64,000 bases of DNA from Drosophila miranda (taxonomy: Eukaryota > Arthropoda > Insecta > Diptera > Drosophilidae). The DNA is taken from positions 7,936,001 through 8,000,000 of the forward strand of contig NC_046674.1 in NCBI RefSeq assembly GCF_003369915.1, given 5' to 3'. Both the position numbers and the translations under genes were made by a program. Each line of letters begins with the position of its first letter. Position 1 is the stretch's first letter. The notes beneath the pieces are model-generated. The model did not search any database. It was not told where the DNA came from and worked only from the letters and a program-made list of their open reading frames with translations. Of this stretch, positions 25,061 through 35,329 are shown piece by piece.

Positions 25061-25220
25061 AAACACTTGTAACTGTGTGATATCACAGGAGTCTGGATAT
25101 ATTTTGGTTGATCGTGAAACGCTGGGAGCAGTTGGAAACGATTCCTTTTGGGCGTTCCACACATCATTATCCAACACAAAACTAATATATCCGCAGACTT
25201 TTCGAGTACCGGGTATAAAA
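25061..25220 (-). mobile_element. second DINE-1-like remnant
   Basis: It shares with the 4291-4465 element the CTGTGTGATATCACAGGAGTCTGG-type block (close to GTGCGATGTCCCAGGAGTCTGG there), the GGAAACG.TTCCTTTTGGGCGTT block, and ends in GAGTACCGGGTATAAAA, the terminal word typical of these elements. The middle part found in the other copy is missing, so it is internally deleted. Boundaries are approximate. Confidence 0.6.
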
Positions 25221-25407
25221 ATGCTTTAACTTTTAAAATTCCCTTCCTTTGAAGGGAATGGTTCTAAGACACATAAGCCATGGATACATGTACGCACCCG
25301 TATGTACGTCATCTTCACTAACAGAGGTGGCAATTGCCCAAAAATAAGTTACTCAACTGGTAGTGGTATTCAGTTAGCCAATCGGTAAAATATCCCAAAC
25401 TACTTAC

Positions 25408-26640
25408 TTGGTCCTTAATCCTCTTCCTCTTCGAGGTTTGCAGCACCACCCAGGTTCTTTTTTGGGCTATGGCGCTTGACGAAACCAGAACCGCCGCCAG
25501 GCGCACAAAGAACGATGGAATGTTGCCCACATGCTTGTGCAACCTAGACGGGGGAACTGAAAATTGTCTGAAAGGGTTTGGCAAGGCGTTCGGTGCTACT
25601 TACGCAATGCGTGATTTACATTAGGATCGGAGTGAACAAAGTCATCTAGGCAATCAATATTCATTAAGATTCGGTGCAGGCATTCGCCTCTTCGACGCCC
25701 TTCATACGAGATTTATCACAGACACCAAGGCGCATCAGGCATTGCCTGTGTGCAACGTCCATGATTTGTACAGACAAGAAGTGCCCTGTTTGTCTTAATG
25801 TTTACATTAGTAGTAGTTTCAGTCAGCCACAGCCTCTGATTCTGCTTCTACTGACAGTACTTTTCATCGCCGTGTGTGTCGTTTGGGGTATCAAACAAGG
25901 ACTGGATCCCTTGCTTGCACTCGGGTCTGGCCAGCTCGTTGAAGCTCCGTTTGACACTGTGCGGATTACCGGAGACATACAGCAGCCGATTGGCATTCGC
26001 TGAACGAGGAATATCGATTGCCTCTAATCTTTTGAAATAACTCTGAGCTGCCTATTTGCTATTTAGTAAGTGCGGCACATATGGAGATCCACAGTGCCAT
26101 CGCTGTAGTTGCCCAAGCGGCACATCACTTAAGACTTTTCCCTCACAGATCTTGTCCACGGCAAACATGTTCTTGCTCTTATAGCCAATCACTGTGGGCG
26201 GGGGCAGAACTTCGGTAAATGTAAAGTTGTCTAGATGTGTATTTCCTCAGCAGCGTGGACTTTTCCTGATTTCTGCTTCAGTTTCTAATCGTAGAAGACA
26301 TCGGCTAGTGGAGAGATGGCGTATAAGGCCGCTCTACAGCCGCTCGCTTTTTCTACAGGCGATCAGCCGATACCTTTGCTGCCAGCGCCTTCCACATCCT
26401 GTCCTTTTACTTGTAGCTGTTCGGTGGCGAGCTCCTTTCTCCTGGAGTGGTCGATTTCGTCATGTCCGGCTTCAAGCGGCTTTTTAAACTCCTAAGAGGG
26501 TATAGATTTAGATTTATTTTAATGTGGACATGTGTTTTACTTGCCACAATGCCAAAGTATCCCATATTCTTCCCTTCTTTTATGCATATTTCCGCTCCGA
26601 ATAGGCGTATTCCAAGCCGGCTTTTTCCTCGGGTACGTTG
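25408..26640 (-). pseudogene. coding remnants of an unidentified gene, probably decayed
   Basis: On the - strand, several protein-like stretches are separated by stops and frame changes. From 5' to 3': PEEKAGLEYAYSERKYA near 26620; EFKKPLEAGHDEIDHSRRKE near 26490-26430; a stretch with PPPTVIGYKSKNMFAVDK near 26200-26140; one with NANRLLYVSGNPHSVKR near 26000-25950; and GECLHRILMNIDCLDDF near 25690-25640. The last can be spliced in frame across a 47-bp GTAAGT...CAG intron (25603-25557) into LPPSRLHKHVGNIPSFFVRL, ending at a GTAAGT donor at 25407. The composition and residual splice signals indicate a former or still partly active multi-exon gene. The family was not recognised. Whether it was fused to the adjacent Mcm7 fragment or is a separate piece is unknown. 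Confidence 0.4.
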
Positions 26641-26742
26641 GACGTCGCGCTGTTTTGTCAGAATGTGATTGCTCTACCGCTGTCTCTCTTAGTTGGGTAT
26701 TATTTGGTGACACTATATTTTAGTCCAATTATCGAATTGTAC

Positions 26743-27502
26743 CGTCTGCAAGTACAGACGACCGGCGGCCTTGCTCACGCGGCAATCGTCCGAGGGACCA
26801 TCGTGGACGGGCGCGAAGGAGAGCGAGCTCACCGGCTGGTACGTCTCGGAATCACAGCGATCGCACATGTATGTGGCCACGACCATCATGGGCTTCACCT
26901 CCGTGCAGCGCGTCACAATGCCTCGTACAGTCGTCAGCTTGCCCATGTGTTGGGCCTTTACCTCGCCTATGGTCTTCGTGGACCTTGGAAATGGCATAAA
27001 ATCAGAGATTTCACCTTTACTGAGGTTTTGGGGGCCTACTCACAGTCGCTTCATCAGCTCGGACGGGAAGCTATTGCGGTCATCGCGCTGCTCCATGGGA
27101 TTGCGCACGCGGTCGTACAACATCAAGCGATGCTCAATGTACACATCCAGGACGCTCTTGGCGTGCACCTCCTGCTGCTTTTAGCTGGGCAGCAGCTCGG
27201 CAATCATATCACTGAAGATGCCCGCATAGCGTCGGCAGTTGTCGATCACCGCCTCGGCCAGGTTTTCATTGAACTCCGAGAGATCGTCCAGATCGATGGT
27301 GATCAGGACCTGCTCCCTATGCGCCAGCTTCACCAGCTGCGAGCCATAAACAAATTTCTTCTTGCCGTCATCGTCGCACTTGCAAAACTCCAACAGGAAC
27401 GTTTTGATGGATTCTGCGTGGAGACATGGGTTTTGTGGTTTCCGCAGTCGCAACGCTGATTTTACCCTGACTTCTGTCCTGTAAATAGTCGCGACGAGCC
27501 AT
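26743..27502 (-). pseudogene. Mcm7: truncated Mcm7 copy (N-terminal exons only)
   Basis: Mcm7 is a subunit of the MCM2-7 replicative helicase. Read on the - strand: exon 1 at 27502-27466 ([12 protein letters not shown] plus one base); a 52-bp intron (27465-27414, GTAAAA...GCAG); exon 2 at 27413-27044, with [20 protein letters not shown] and an FPSELMKR end; then a GTGAGT donor; then sequence rejoining the family at [31 protein letters not shown] and GRLYLQT, stopping at 26743. Damage visible: TAA at 27181-27183 where the family has Tyr (after AELLPS), the third zinc-binding Cys changed to Gly (VHDGPSDDC), and loss of everything after the zinc finger, including the whole ATPase domain. The retained intron means DNA-level duplication, not retroposition. 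No helicase can be made. Confidence 0.9.
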
Positions 27503-27620
27503 TTTGCTATTGTTTCAATTGTTTAGACCTTGAATGCGAATAAACTGTGCACGGGCTGCAGCAGCGGGAAAAAATGGTTTTTTGAATGAAAATAAGGCGT
27601 CCCGCAAAAAATGCTATTGT

Positions 27621-27628
27621 TATCGATA
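27621..27628. promoter_or_regulatory. DRE motif upstream of the Mcm7 copy
   Basis: A perfect palindromic TATCGATA lies about 120 bp upstream of the Mcm7-derived ATG. The DRE binds DREF, which drives replication genes in flies, so this appears to be the original Mcm7 promoter carried along with the duplicated segment. Confidence 0.7.
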
Positions 27629-27688
27629 AGGTATACGGTCTCACACTCAAAAATATACTTAAATATACGGTCTTACTTTCAAAATATA

Positions 27689-27870
27689 CCGTAAATATAC
27701 TGACGAAGTCAAGTTCTATTATACATATTCCTCGTTTTTGATATTCCGTCGAATATTACTAGCTATATAGAACATTTAGCCGTGCTATTATAAGTTTATC
27801 CGATTATAACATCAATTTCCTACAAGAATGGTCAACTTTAAGCTCTCCTCTTTATTGGATTGTTTATAAA
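27689..27870. repeat. AT-rich dispersed repeat, copy 1
   Basis: Begins near CCGTAAATATACTGACGAAG and includes TTATACATATTCCTCG and GAATATTACTAGCTA; matches copy 2 at an offset of about 553 bp with scattered substitutions. Confidence 0.75.
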
Positions 27871-28241
27871 ATAAGGTTTAAGCAAAACAGGCCAAGAAAA
27901 AAGGTCCACTAAATTAATTTTCTTACATGGTAACTACACAATAACTACACTTTTGCTACATACTAACTACATTTTCATGTAATTATCAAAGGCGACACCT
28001 GAAGGGGAAATGTTAAAAAATGTTAGCCCTTTTTTTCCATATGAGCCCCATGGAAGCGCCAGTGTGAAAAACCATGAGTTAGAGTAAGCCCATAACGCGT
28101 CTTAAGATATATTGGAAAATACTAAAAAATACTATGAAAAGTATAAAATTTGCAAGGTGTGTGAGCTAGTCATGGTGGAAAGTAAATCAGTGTGAACGCG
28201 GACTTATCGTTGAAATATACCGTCAGACCCTCTGCAGTATA

Positions 28242-28425
28242 GCGTAAATATACTGATGAATTCAAGTTCCATTATACATATTCCTCGATTTTGATATTTC
28301 GTGGAATATTACTAGCTAGATTGAACCCTCAGCCCTGCCCACATAATTTTATCTGATTAATGAATCAATTTTCTACCTGACTCGCTCCTTTTAACCACTT
28401 GCTTTTATTGGAATTTTATATACCT
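28242..28425. repeat. AT-rich dispersed repeat, copy 2
   Basis: Direct repeat of the 27689 element: GCGTAAATATACTGATGAA, TTATACATATTCCTCG, GAATATTACTAGCTA and ATCAATTTTCTACCTG in the same order. Similarity fades after about 28425. Confidence 0.75.
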
Positions 28426-28826
28426 TTGAAAATGAAATTTAATAGATTGATGAAATTGACAAAATATACAATATTATATAGCGATATACCGTAAAATATG
28501 ATGATTTTCCTCAAGAAATCGCTTATCGCAAGTATCGATATTATTTGCAGCTCTGCCCCTTAAAAACCAAATTATGTATATGCCGGTATTAATGCGGAAC
28601 CAGAAAATTGCTCCCAGCTATGAAATGCTATGTTGCGCAAATTTTTGAAATTTTACAATTATGAAAACAAACATTTCCAACTAAATCCAAATTATTCTTA
28701 AACAAAATACTTTTGTGCAATTTTTTGTTAACTTGAATAACTTAAATTGTTGGTGCATGAAATAAACATGTTTTTTTAAGATTTAATATTCGTAAAATGC
28801 TGCAGAAAATAAAACGTTTATGAATA

Positions 28827-29496
28827 CTAGTACTTTTCAACCCGTGTCGAATAGACTCTTATGTCAGTTCTCCACTTCTTGAGCATGGATGTCCGCACTT
28901 GCAACATGTAGACCCCATTTGGTAAGGGAACTTCTTTGAGTGTGCTCTCATCGATGCGGAAACCATTAAAAATGTAGTCTTGCTGCTGTTTTTTGTAAGT
29001 ATATTGGTAATTATTGCCTCCAAGAGATATCCAAGATCTTACCTGTAGGGGGCACGTTGTATTGATATTTGTTATCTTGAGCAATGGATTGATTAGGAAT
29101 CCGAAGAATCCGGACTGCAATGGCTGCCGCAAAAAGGAGCAAAAGTCCATGGTCTCGTTCACAAATTGGAAGCGTCGATTTTTCAATATTTTATAAATGC
29201 CCAAATTTAACTGTATTTACACTTATTAGCCAGACCTCTAATGGGGTTTGCTCGCTGCGTATACTCACGATGATATCATCGATGGGCCCCTTATAGAGCA
29301 TCGTTATATGGATGTAGAGTGCGGCCCTACCGTGCTCACTGTGCACAACATTACAGTTTTTAACGTGGGCAAACGAAGGGTCCAGCGTGCGGCACTCCAT
29401 TTTGCTGACTTTGAAGACCCTACCATCGATGGGCTCCAGCTCCTTCAGCAGCAGTATGGATAGCATGAGACTGAAAAAAACCAGCTGATCTTTCAT
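28827..29496 (-). CDS. DUF1091 family secreted protein, downstream gene of a pair
   Basis: Three exons on the - strand, spliced by consensus sites and by alignment to its neighbour: 29496-29269 (76 codons), 29210-29043 (56 codons), and 28982-28827 (51 codons plus stop), with introns of 58 and 60 bp. The acceptor of exon 3 could instead be three bases upstream (tandem CAGCAG), adding one Gln. The 183-residue product starts MKDQLVFFSLMLSILLLKEL, a signal peptide. It then shows the DUF1091 pattern: MECRTLDPSF...KNC near the N-terminus, NETMDFCSFL in the middle, TNINTTCPLQ at the second splice, and PLPNGVYMLQV at the C-terminus. DUF1091 proteins are small secreted ML/MD-2-like lipid-binding folds, many linked to chemosensation or reproduction in flies. 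Intron 1 is absent from the neighbouring paralogue. Confidence 0.85.
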
Positions 29497-29623
29497 GTTT
29501 CCCACACGGAATGAGACATTAAACTGATTGATTTTTTGGGGTACGGTAAGTTTATGATTTACATTTAACGCATGGTGCACATCGTTGGCCCTAATGGTTT
29601 TGTATAATCTTCAATCTATACTG

Positions 29624-29629
29624 TTTATT
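29624..29629 (-). terminator. poly(A) signal of the upstream DUF1091 gene
   Basis: AATAAA on the - strand, 27 bp past the stop codon of the 29656-30256 gene and 128 bp before the start codon of the next gene. Confidence 0.55.
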
Positions 29630-29655
29630 GAAAATAATTACAAAAAATTGAAAAA

Positions 29656-30256
29656 CTATCCACGCACACCATAAACGCTGACCTGCAAGCGCCAGACCTT
29701 ATAAGCGCCCACAGTCACCGTCAGTTTGTATTCCCCATTGGGCAGTGGCAGGTCCCGGACGGCCTTCTCACTGAGCGTCATCTGTTTCACGAAGATATCC
29801 TTTTCCTGTTGGAAAAAGATGGGGATTATACACTGAGTGAGATAAAGGATAGCCACGACTTACCTGATAGGGACAGGTGTGATTGGCATTTGTGGCGCTC
29901 ATCAGAGAGTCGTGGAATATGTAGAACAGGGGATACTGTTGTGGCTTCTTCATGTAGTAGCAAAAGTCCAGGGTATGATTGACCATGAATAGCCTATAGA
30001 CATTCGACTTGCGGAATATGCACAGATTGAACTCAATCTTTTCGATGGGCTTGTCAGTCTTCACCGCCAAATGGAAGTTCATGCCGACCACATTGCGGCG
30101 CACCATTTTGAGATAGCATTCCTTGAACTCTACAAATTTTGGATCCAGACCCTTGCACTCTACGTTGGTGAACTTGAAGTAGGCTCCCAGGCAGCTCCCA
30201 GGGCACAGGGAAATCAGAATTGGAATTAAAATTAGGCTTGGAATGGGTTTCCACAT
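29656..30256 (-). CDS. DUF1091 family secreted protein, upstream gene of a pair
   Basis: Two exons on the - strand: 30256-29864 (131 codons) and 29805-29656 (49 codons plus stop), separated by a 58-bp intron (GTAAGT...CAACAG). The 180-residue product begins with a signal peptide (MWKPIPSLILIPILISLCPG) and has the family pattern FTNVECKGLDPKF...KECYL, KPIEKIEFNL, NHTLDFCYYMKK, NANHTCPYQ at the splice site, and LPNGEYKLTVTV near the end. The Cys positions agree with its neighbour, as expected of a disulphide-bonded ML-like fold. The two genes lie head to tail, 159 bp apart, and are clearly tandem duplicates, though well diverged. No individual name can be assigned. Confidence 0.88.
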
Positions 30257-33200
30257 GGTGTTTAGTCTCTGACAGTTGCTGGCAATTTGATCAAATTTTT
30301 TCTGTTTGTGTAACTCTGTTCATTATAAGCTAATTAAACGGACTAATGGGCAGTGCAATTAGATTGGAAAAAACTTGGTATTTACATTAGATTTGGAAAC
30401 AGATAAAGCTAATTTTTGTTATAAATTGAGCTCAGACCAAACTAAACAATAGATACCATTAAATACCCTCTATTCACGTCTCCTCATAAATATCTTAAAG
30501 AGCTGCAACAGTGTGATCTCTAAGAGTCAGAGCCAGAGAATGCTACACAAAGGCCCACAGACGTACTATTCCACAGTGCTTCTGGTCAAATATTATTACT
30601 TCCAATTATAAATAAGTTTTATAAAAATATTATTCATGTGTGCTATAGACCAAGTTATGTGTTTTTTTGCCATTGACATTAATTCTTTTTGAAATAAACC
30701 AAACCATCGACTTCTACAAAAATGTAAGTTAATTTTAGATTTCTAAAAAAATTGTCGTTTTCAGCCTTTGAATTGAGTTTTTTTATCACATTTGTGATCA
30801 GAATTTTATTTAATTAAATTTTCGTCCTCAGCTTGATTCAGTTTAAATTGGATGGGTTTCATTAGCAGCCAGCTTCATCTCTTTTTTTTAATCTAATTTT
30901 CATGATTTTATTCAATTAAACTGTTCCATACATGTGGCATGGCATACACATCTACAAATGGTCCGAAAAGAGTTTTCTGTTAGTAAAACAATATCATTGT
31001 ATACAGCCAGAGACAGACAATTTTCTTGCCACCGATTTCCTTGGAGCAACGTCCACCACACATGACATCTCCGCAGGACATGAGCTAAAAACTTTTGCAA
31101 TGAAATGCACGTAGAAATGCCACAAAAAATAACAAAAAATGCGAAACAAAACAATGTGCAGTAGGTTGATGGGCCACCAGAGTAAGTCCGCAACAAAAGC
31201 TGCAAAGTTGCACACATCTGACCCGATGTACATATCTTTGCCCCAATAATCGTACAACTGTCACTGGCTTACATTGGCTGTCGATTTGTGTTACTGTCTG
31301 TTTGGGGAGATAGTTCCATCCACTAAGTGACCTTGTCAGCTGTCAGGTTAATCAGGAGAACTTTTTAATTACACAAATTACACAAACTTTGGCTCCGACG
31401 CCGACCCGCAGCCCGAGCCTCTATAAAGTTCAAGTCGCGCCAAGTTTATTATTCATAACGGAAGCGGAAACAGCAACTAGGGTCGAGCCTTACCTTGGGT
31501 TGTCGTCGTTCCCGTCCCCGTCCCCCTTTACCCGGAGCTTCCTTAACCGTAGTTATTTATTTTAATAAAGCCACAAGCGACCGCACAAAACTTTTGCCAT
31601 TTTGCTGAGGTACGAACTGCAGCTGCCTCATTATTAATCATTATTGCCTCTGGCCTGCCCTGGCCTGGCAATTTGTCGTAATGATTAAGGGAAGCCCCCA
31701 TCTCCATACTGTGGAAATGATTACCTCTTAACTGCCCGTTTGGCCCCACAATGGTCCTGGTGATGCATTCGAAATGGGTTACCATTTTTGGGAAATTGCT
31801 TCCAGCCACTTGAAGCTGGACAAGGATTTGCCGCCTGTGTTGATTGCTTGGGCAATTGTTCTACTTGTTATACTGTTCTTCGACTTGTGGGCTTGCAGGG
31901 GATTACATGTCCAGGCTACTGGATAGAATGAAAAATGGCTGTAACTATTTTACATTCACTTAGAACAGACATTCTCTCGGCTAGTCAGCCTCCTCGTAAG
32001 CCCACGCAGACACTGGCTAGAGTGTGTGCAATGCGGCGTATGCGTGATGTGTCTGTGCCATAAATTATGTCCCAACTATTTTCTGGTTGGCAAGGACTTG
32101 GTCAGTGCGAGGACATGGGCCACATGTGCCAATAAATAACACTCGATATGCCTGTCAAAAAGCACTGAGGGAAGCAGAACAAAAAAGGAAGGATGTTGGG
32201 GACGGGAGACCCAACTTGAACCGGAAACGGATATACAATTTTAGTAATTTTCGTGAGTGACCAAAGGCCGTGTCCCCAAATCGAAATCGAACTCCCATCC
32301 GGATGGCGACGCCTGAAAAAGGAAATTGCCGAAAAGAAAACCCTAAACAAGAAAAAATGGAAAATACCGGCATTGTACAGGCATTCGGACAGTATTCCAA
32401 GGCAGTGGATGAGCCGAGACCCAGTTTTCCCTTTTGCTTTCTGTGTTTGTTTTTATTGGCGTGAAAAATGTAATAATGGTTCTCCCCTCTCCTTTTCTTC
32501 GCCCTTTTCTTGGCCATTTTCCTGTGGGTGCCAGAGCCGCCTGCCAACAACATTTCAGCTCTGCTTTATGAGTATTACGAGTATGTGCTATGTGTGCATA
32601 TGCCTGTCCTGGCCTGAGGTTGGTTTTGCTTCTGAGCCACTGGGCGAGCGAGAGTTGATGAAGTTATGCATGCAAGTTATACAGACACTATCTTAGGGGT
32701 TCACTACTTCAGGGAGGTTTTTCCCCCAAACTGTTTTCTTGCCACAGAATTTTTGAGACAGGGGTTTAGTGTTGCGTACTTTGGGGCAGTAGTTTTCTGC
32801 CTTTTTGCAAAGTTTTTGCTTCATGTTAAAGTTTTTTTGAATGTCCGGTGAATATATAAATGTTGTGGAAATAGCTCCCTTTTTGTAGAGCATTTACCAG
32901 GCGTGTAGTTTTTTTTTTTCCAGCTCCGTTGTCATTGCCCAGCTATACATTCTCTTCCCCACCTCTGATTTTTCCGATTTGCTCGAGTGTGTGTTGCTGG
33001 TTGTGTGAAAATGTGCCTAAGGTCAGGGCCAAGTGACCAAGTGTCTGGCCAAGAGCTGTACAAGCAATTTCGTTTATTTGAAAGCTTTGGCCAGGCCCAG
33101 CAGGCTCTTCCTTTTCCTCATGCTCCTGCCATGACCATTCTCAGTCCTGTCCATTTAGTTTAAGCCTTAGTTCCTGCTACTGCCACTGCTGCCGTTCTTG

Positions 33201-35257
33201 TGGCTGTTTCCATCAATCTCTTTTCCATTGGATAGTTTCATATTGCTGTTGGCACAACATTTGCCCTAAACAAGATTTTATATCCTTTAAGAGTGTATGG
33301 TGATTTTCACAACATGTTTGATTTTTTGATCTTAGAAGGTAAACGCACCCAGGTAAACGTATATACCCAGTACCCAGTGCCAGTGTCAAACAACTAATTT
33401 AAATAAGTGCTATAGAAAAGATGGATCTTGAAGGGTATAAAACATTTCTTTCTTGTCTACTCATCCGTTTTCGGTTGGATCTGGAGGTTTTTGGCAACTG
33501 GTTCTACATATATTCAGTTCGGTTTCGTGATTTCATTTTCTCTTCTTTTAAATATTTCCCATCTGTGAGAAAAGACACCAAACTATTTGTTGTTGATACC
33601 GCGTCTGTGTTCATTTAATTTTTTTGACAACTCAATATTTGTTTCAGCTCGGGTTTTTGCTGATAGTTTTGTCTGCATATGAATTTTCAGGTTGTGGGCG
33701 AAAATCAAATTTATTGAAGTGGATGGGAACGCTGACTGTGGGGCTGTTGAGGCAGTGGCATAGGAATCGATGTCTGTTGGGCCAGTGGTGTAGTTAGGTC
33801 TGTGGCTGAGTGCAGTTTTTGATTTGGCGAATATGTTTCGAGGGCTGCCCCTCACCCTGGGGGCATTGACAGTTGCTGTCTCTCTAGTTGCTGATTGAAT
33901 TGCCATGTTTTGGTTAAGGATAGGTCTCTATGCCAGATGAATATTGATAAAACTGAATCACTGATTGTAGGGTTTTTTTCAACATTTGGCTATCAATTTG
34001 GCTTGGGTTGCACTCCATTTTGTGTGTGTCTGTTTCCATTCAGTTTCTTTCTCTCCGTTCTGTTCATTTTGACTGTATCTCTATATTTTTGCATGGGTTT
34101 CCTCTCTTGTTAACTTTACTAATTTGTTTTCCTCTATTGTTGCTTTGTTTGCCACTTAAACGTGTTCCTGCCACACACCCACACGCTCCCATATACGAAT
34201 AGGTGTAGAATATTGTATGCCTACATATACGCCTACATATGGACATATGTATATCCCTTTGTAAGTCTCCCAAAAACATGACCTCTCTTGCGGTCCGTTG
34301 TCCTGGTGCTGTATTTTTGTTATTGTCGGTTGCCTGGCTCAAATGCGTAAACAATTATTCCCTTCCATATATTTTTTTGTAGATTCTGCATGTGTGGAGA
34401 GTCCCTGGCCTTTTCCCTCTGGGTTTTTTTTGTGCATATATGGAGAGTCCTTGTGCTTGTCCTAGCATGTTAATTGAGGCACTTTTGATGGTGATTAGAT
34501 TCATAGGGCCATAAACACGAGTGGATGCCTAATAAAATGCAATAAACATTAATTTTCTATGGGTATCTGGAGTTCTCAGTGGATGTCTATATGTAACTTG
34601 CGGTTTCTGGTCCCTTCCCTCTTTGCCTGACTTTTAAAGTAGTTTTGAGTGGACGCCTAAGCGAACGTTATGAAAGAAATATGAAAGCGACACTTGAACA
34701 TCTTTCATTTACAACAAGTGTCTTGACATGTTAGCCAAAGGAGGGGGAAACGAGTGACATTCAGAGGGGCGTTGCAGCTGTGGCAAGGCAAGTGTTGCCA
34801 ATACTCCATCGTATATATATTTGACAAGCATATGAAACACTTGAGAACGAGCAAACAAACATGACAGGCTGGCAGGAGGGACTGTGAGGCAGGGTGTAAC
34901 CAAAGACGCAGGGATATCAGACATGTAGGGGGAGAATGGGATTAGATGTGGGGAGCCAGATGGGGGACACCAAGGCAGTGTGGTGCGATTAGGTGACGGG
35001 GTGGTCTGAAGCCTGGCAACATTAGAAATCGACTCTCAATATATTGAATTGAATTGTTCATCATTGCTTGGAGTCCGTGGCAAAGATATTGGCTAAACAA
35101 TTGGCTCGTTGTGGCTGCCACAGATATAAGTCCTTGCTTGAGTATTGATTTTAGTTCATTAAAGAGAGCATACCCACTTGGATGAAATGTTTACAATGAC
35201 AAAATAGCTGTAGCAGATTGAGAACGCTTCAAAAATGTTCAAGAAAAGTGCCACTCC
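30257..35257. other. intergenic stretch
   Basis: No gene is supported. The segment near 30500-30540 (CAACAGTGTGATCTC...AGTC) is a faint echo of the DINE-1 block seen at 4291 and 25061. A TATA-like CTATAAAGT lies at about 31421-31429 without a recognisable following exon. GAGAGTCC is repeated near 34397 and 34443. The remaining frames are short and repeat-like. Confidence 0.4.
35244..35247 (-). terminator. polymerase III terminator of tRNA-Pro
   Basis: TTTT on the - strand, ten bases beyond the tRNA 3' end. Confidence 0.75.
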
Positions 35258-35329
35258 GGGCTCAACCGGGAATTGAACCCGGGACCTCTCGCACCCAAAG
35301 CGAGAATCATACCCCTAGACCATTGAGCC
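35258..35329 (-). tRNA. tRNA-Pro (anticodon TGG)
   Basis: A 72-nt cloverleaf on the - strand. The acceptor arm pairs GGCTCAA with TTGAGCC, followed by discriminator C. The D-arm region reads TGGTCTAGGGGTATGA, the anticodon arm is CTCGC / TTTGGGT / GCGAG with anticodon TGG, and the T-arm is CCCGG / GTTCAAT / CCCGG-type with the GGTTCAATTCC B-box. A TTTT run for polymerase III termination follows at 35247-35244. There is no intron. TGG decodes CCA and, with wobble modification, other proline codons. Confidence 0.97.

Larger units (their letters stand above)
27629..28826. other. AT-rich intergenic stretch
   Basis: No gene is seen. It contains several ATATACCG/ATATACGG words and the two diverged copies of a longer AT-rich repeat listed next. 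Confidence 0.5.

Noticed and set aside
26638..27459. 273-codon frame on the + strand
   Set aside because: It lies antisense to the Mcm7 copy, whose own frame has clear homology.
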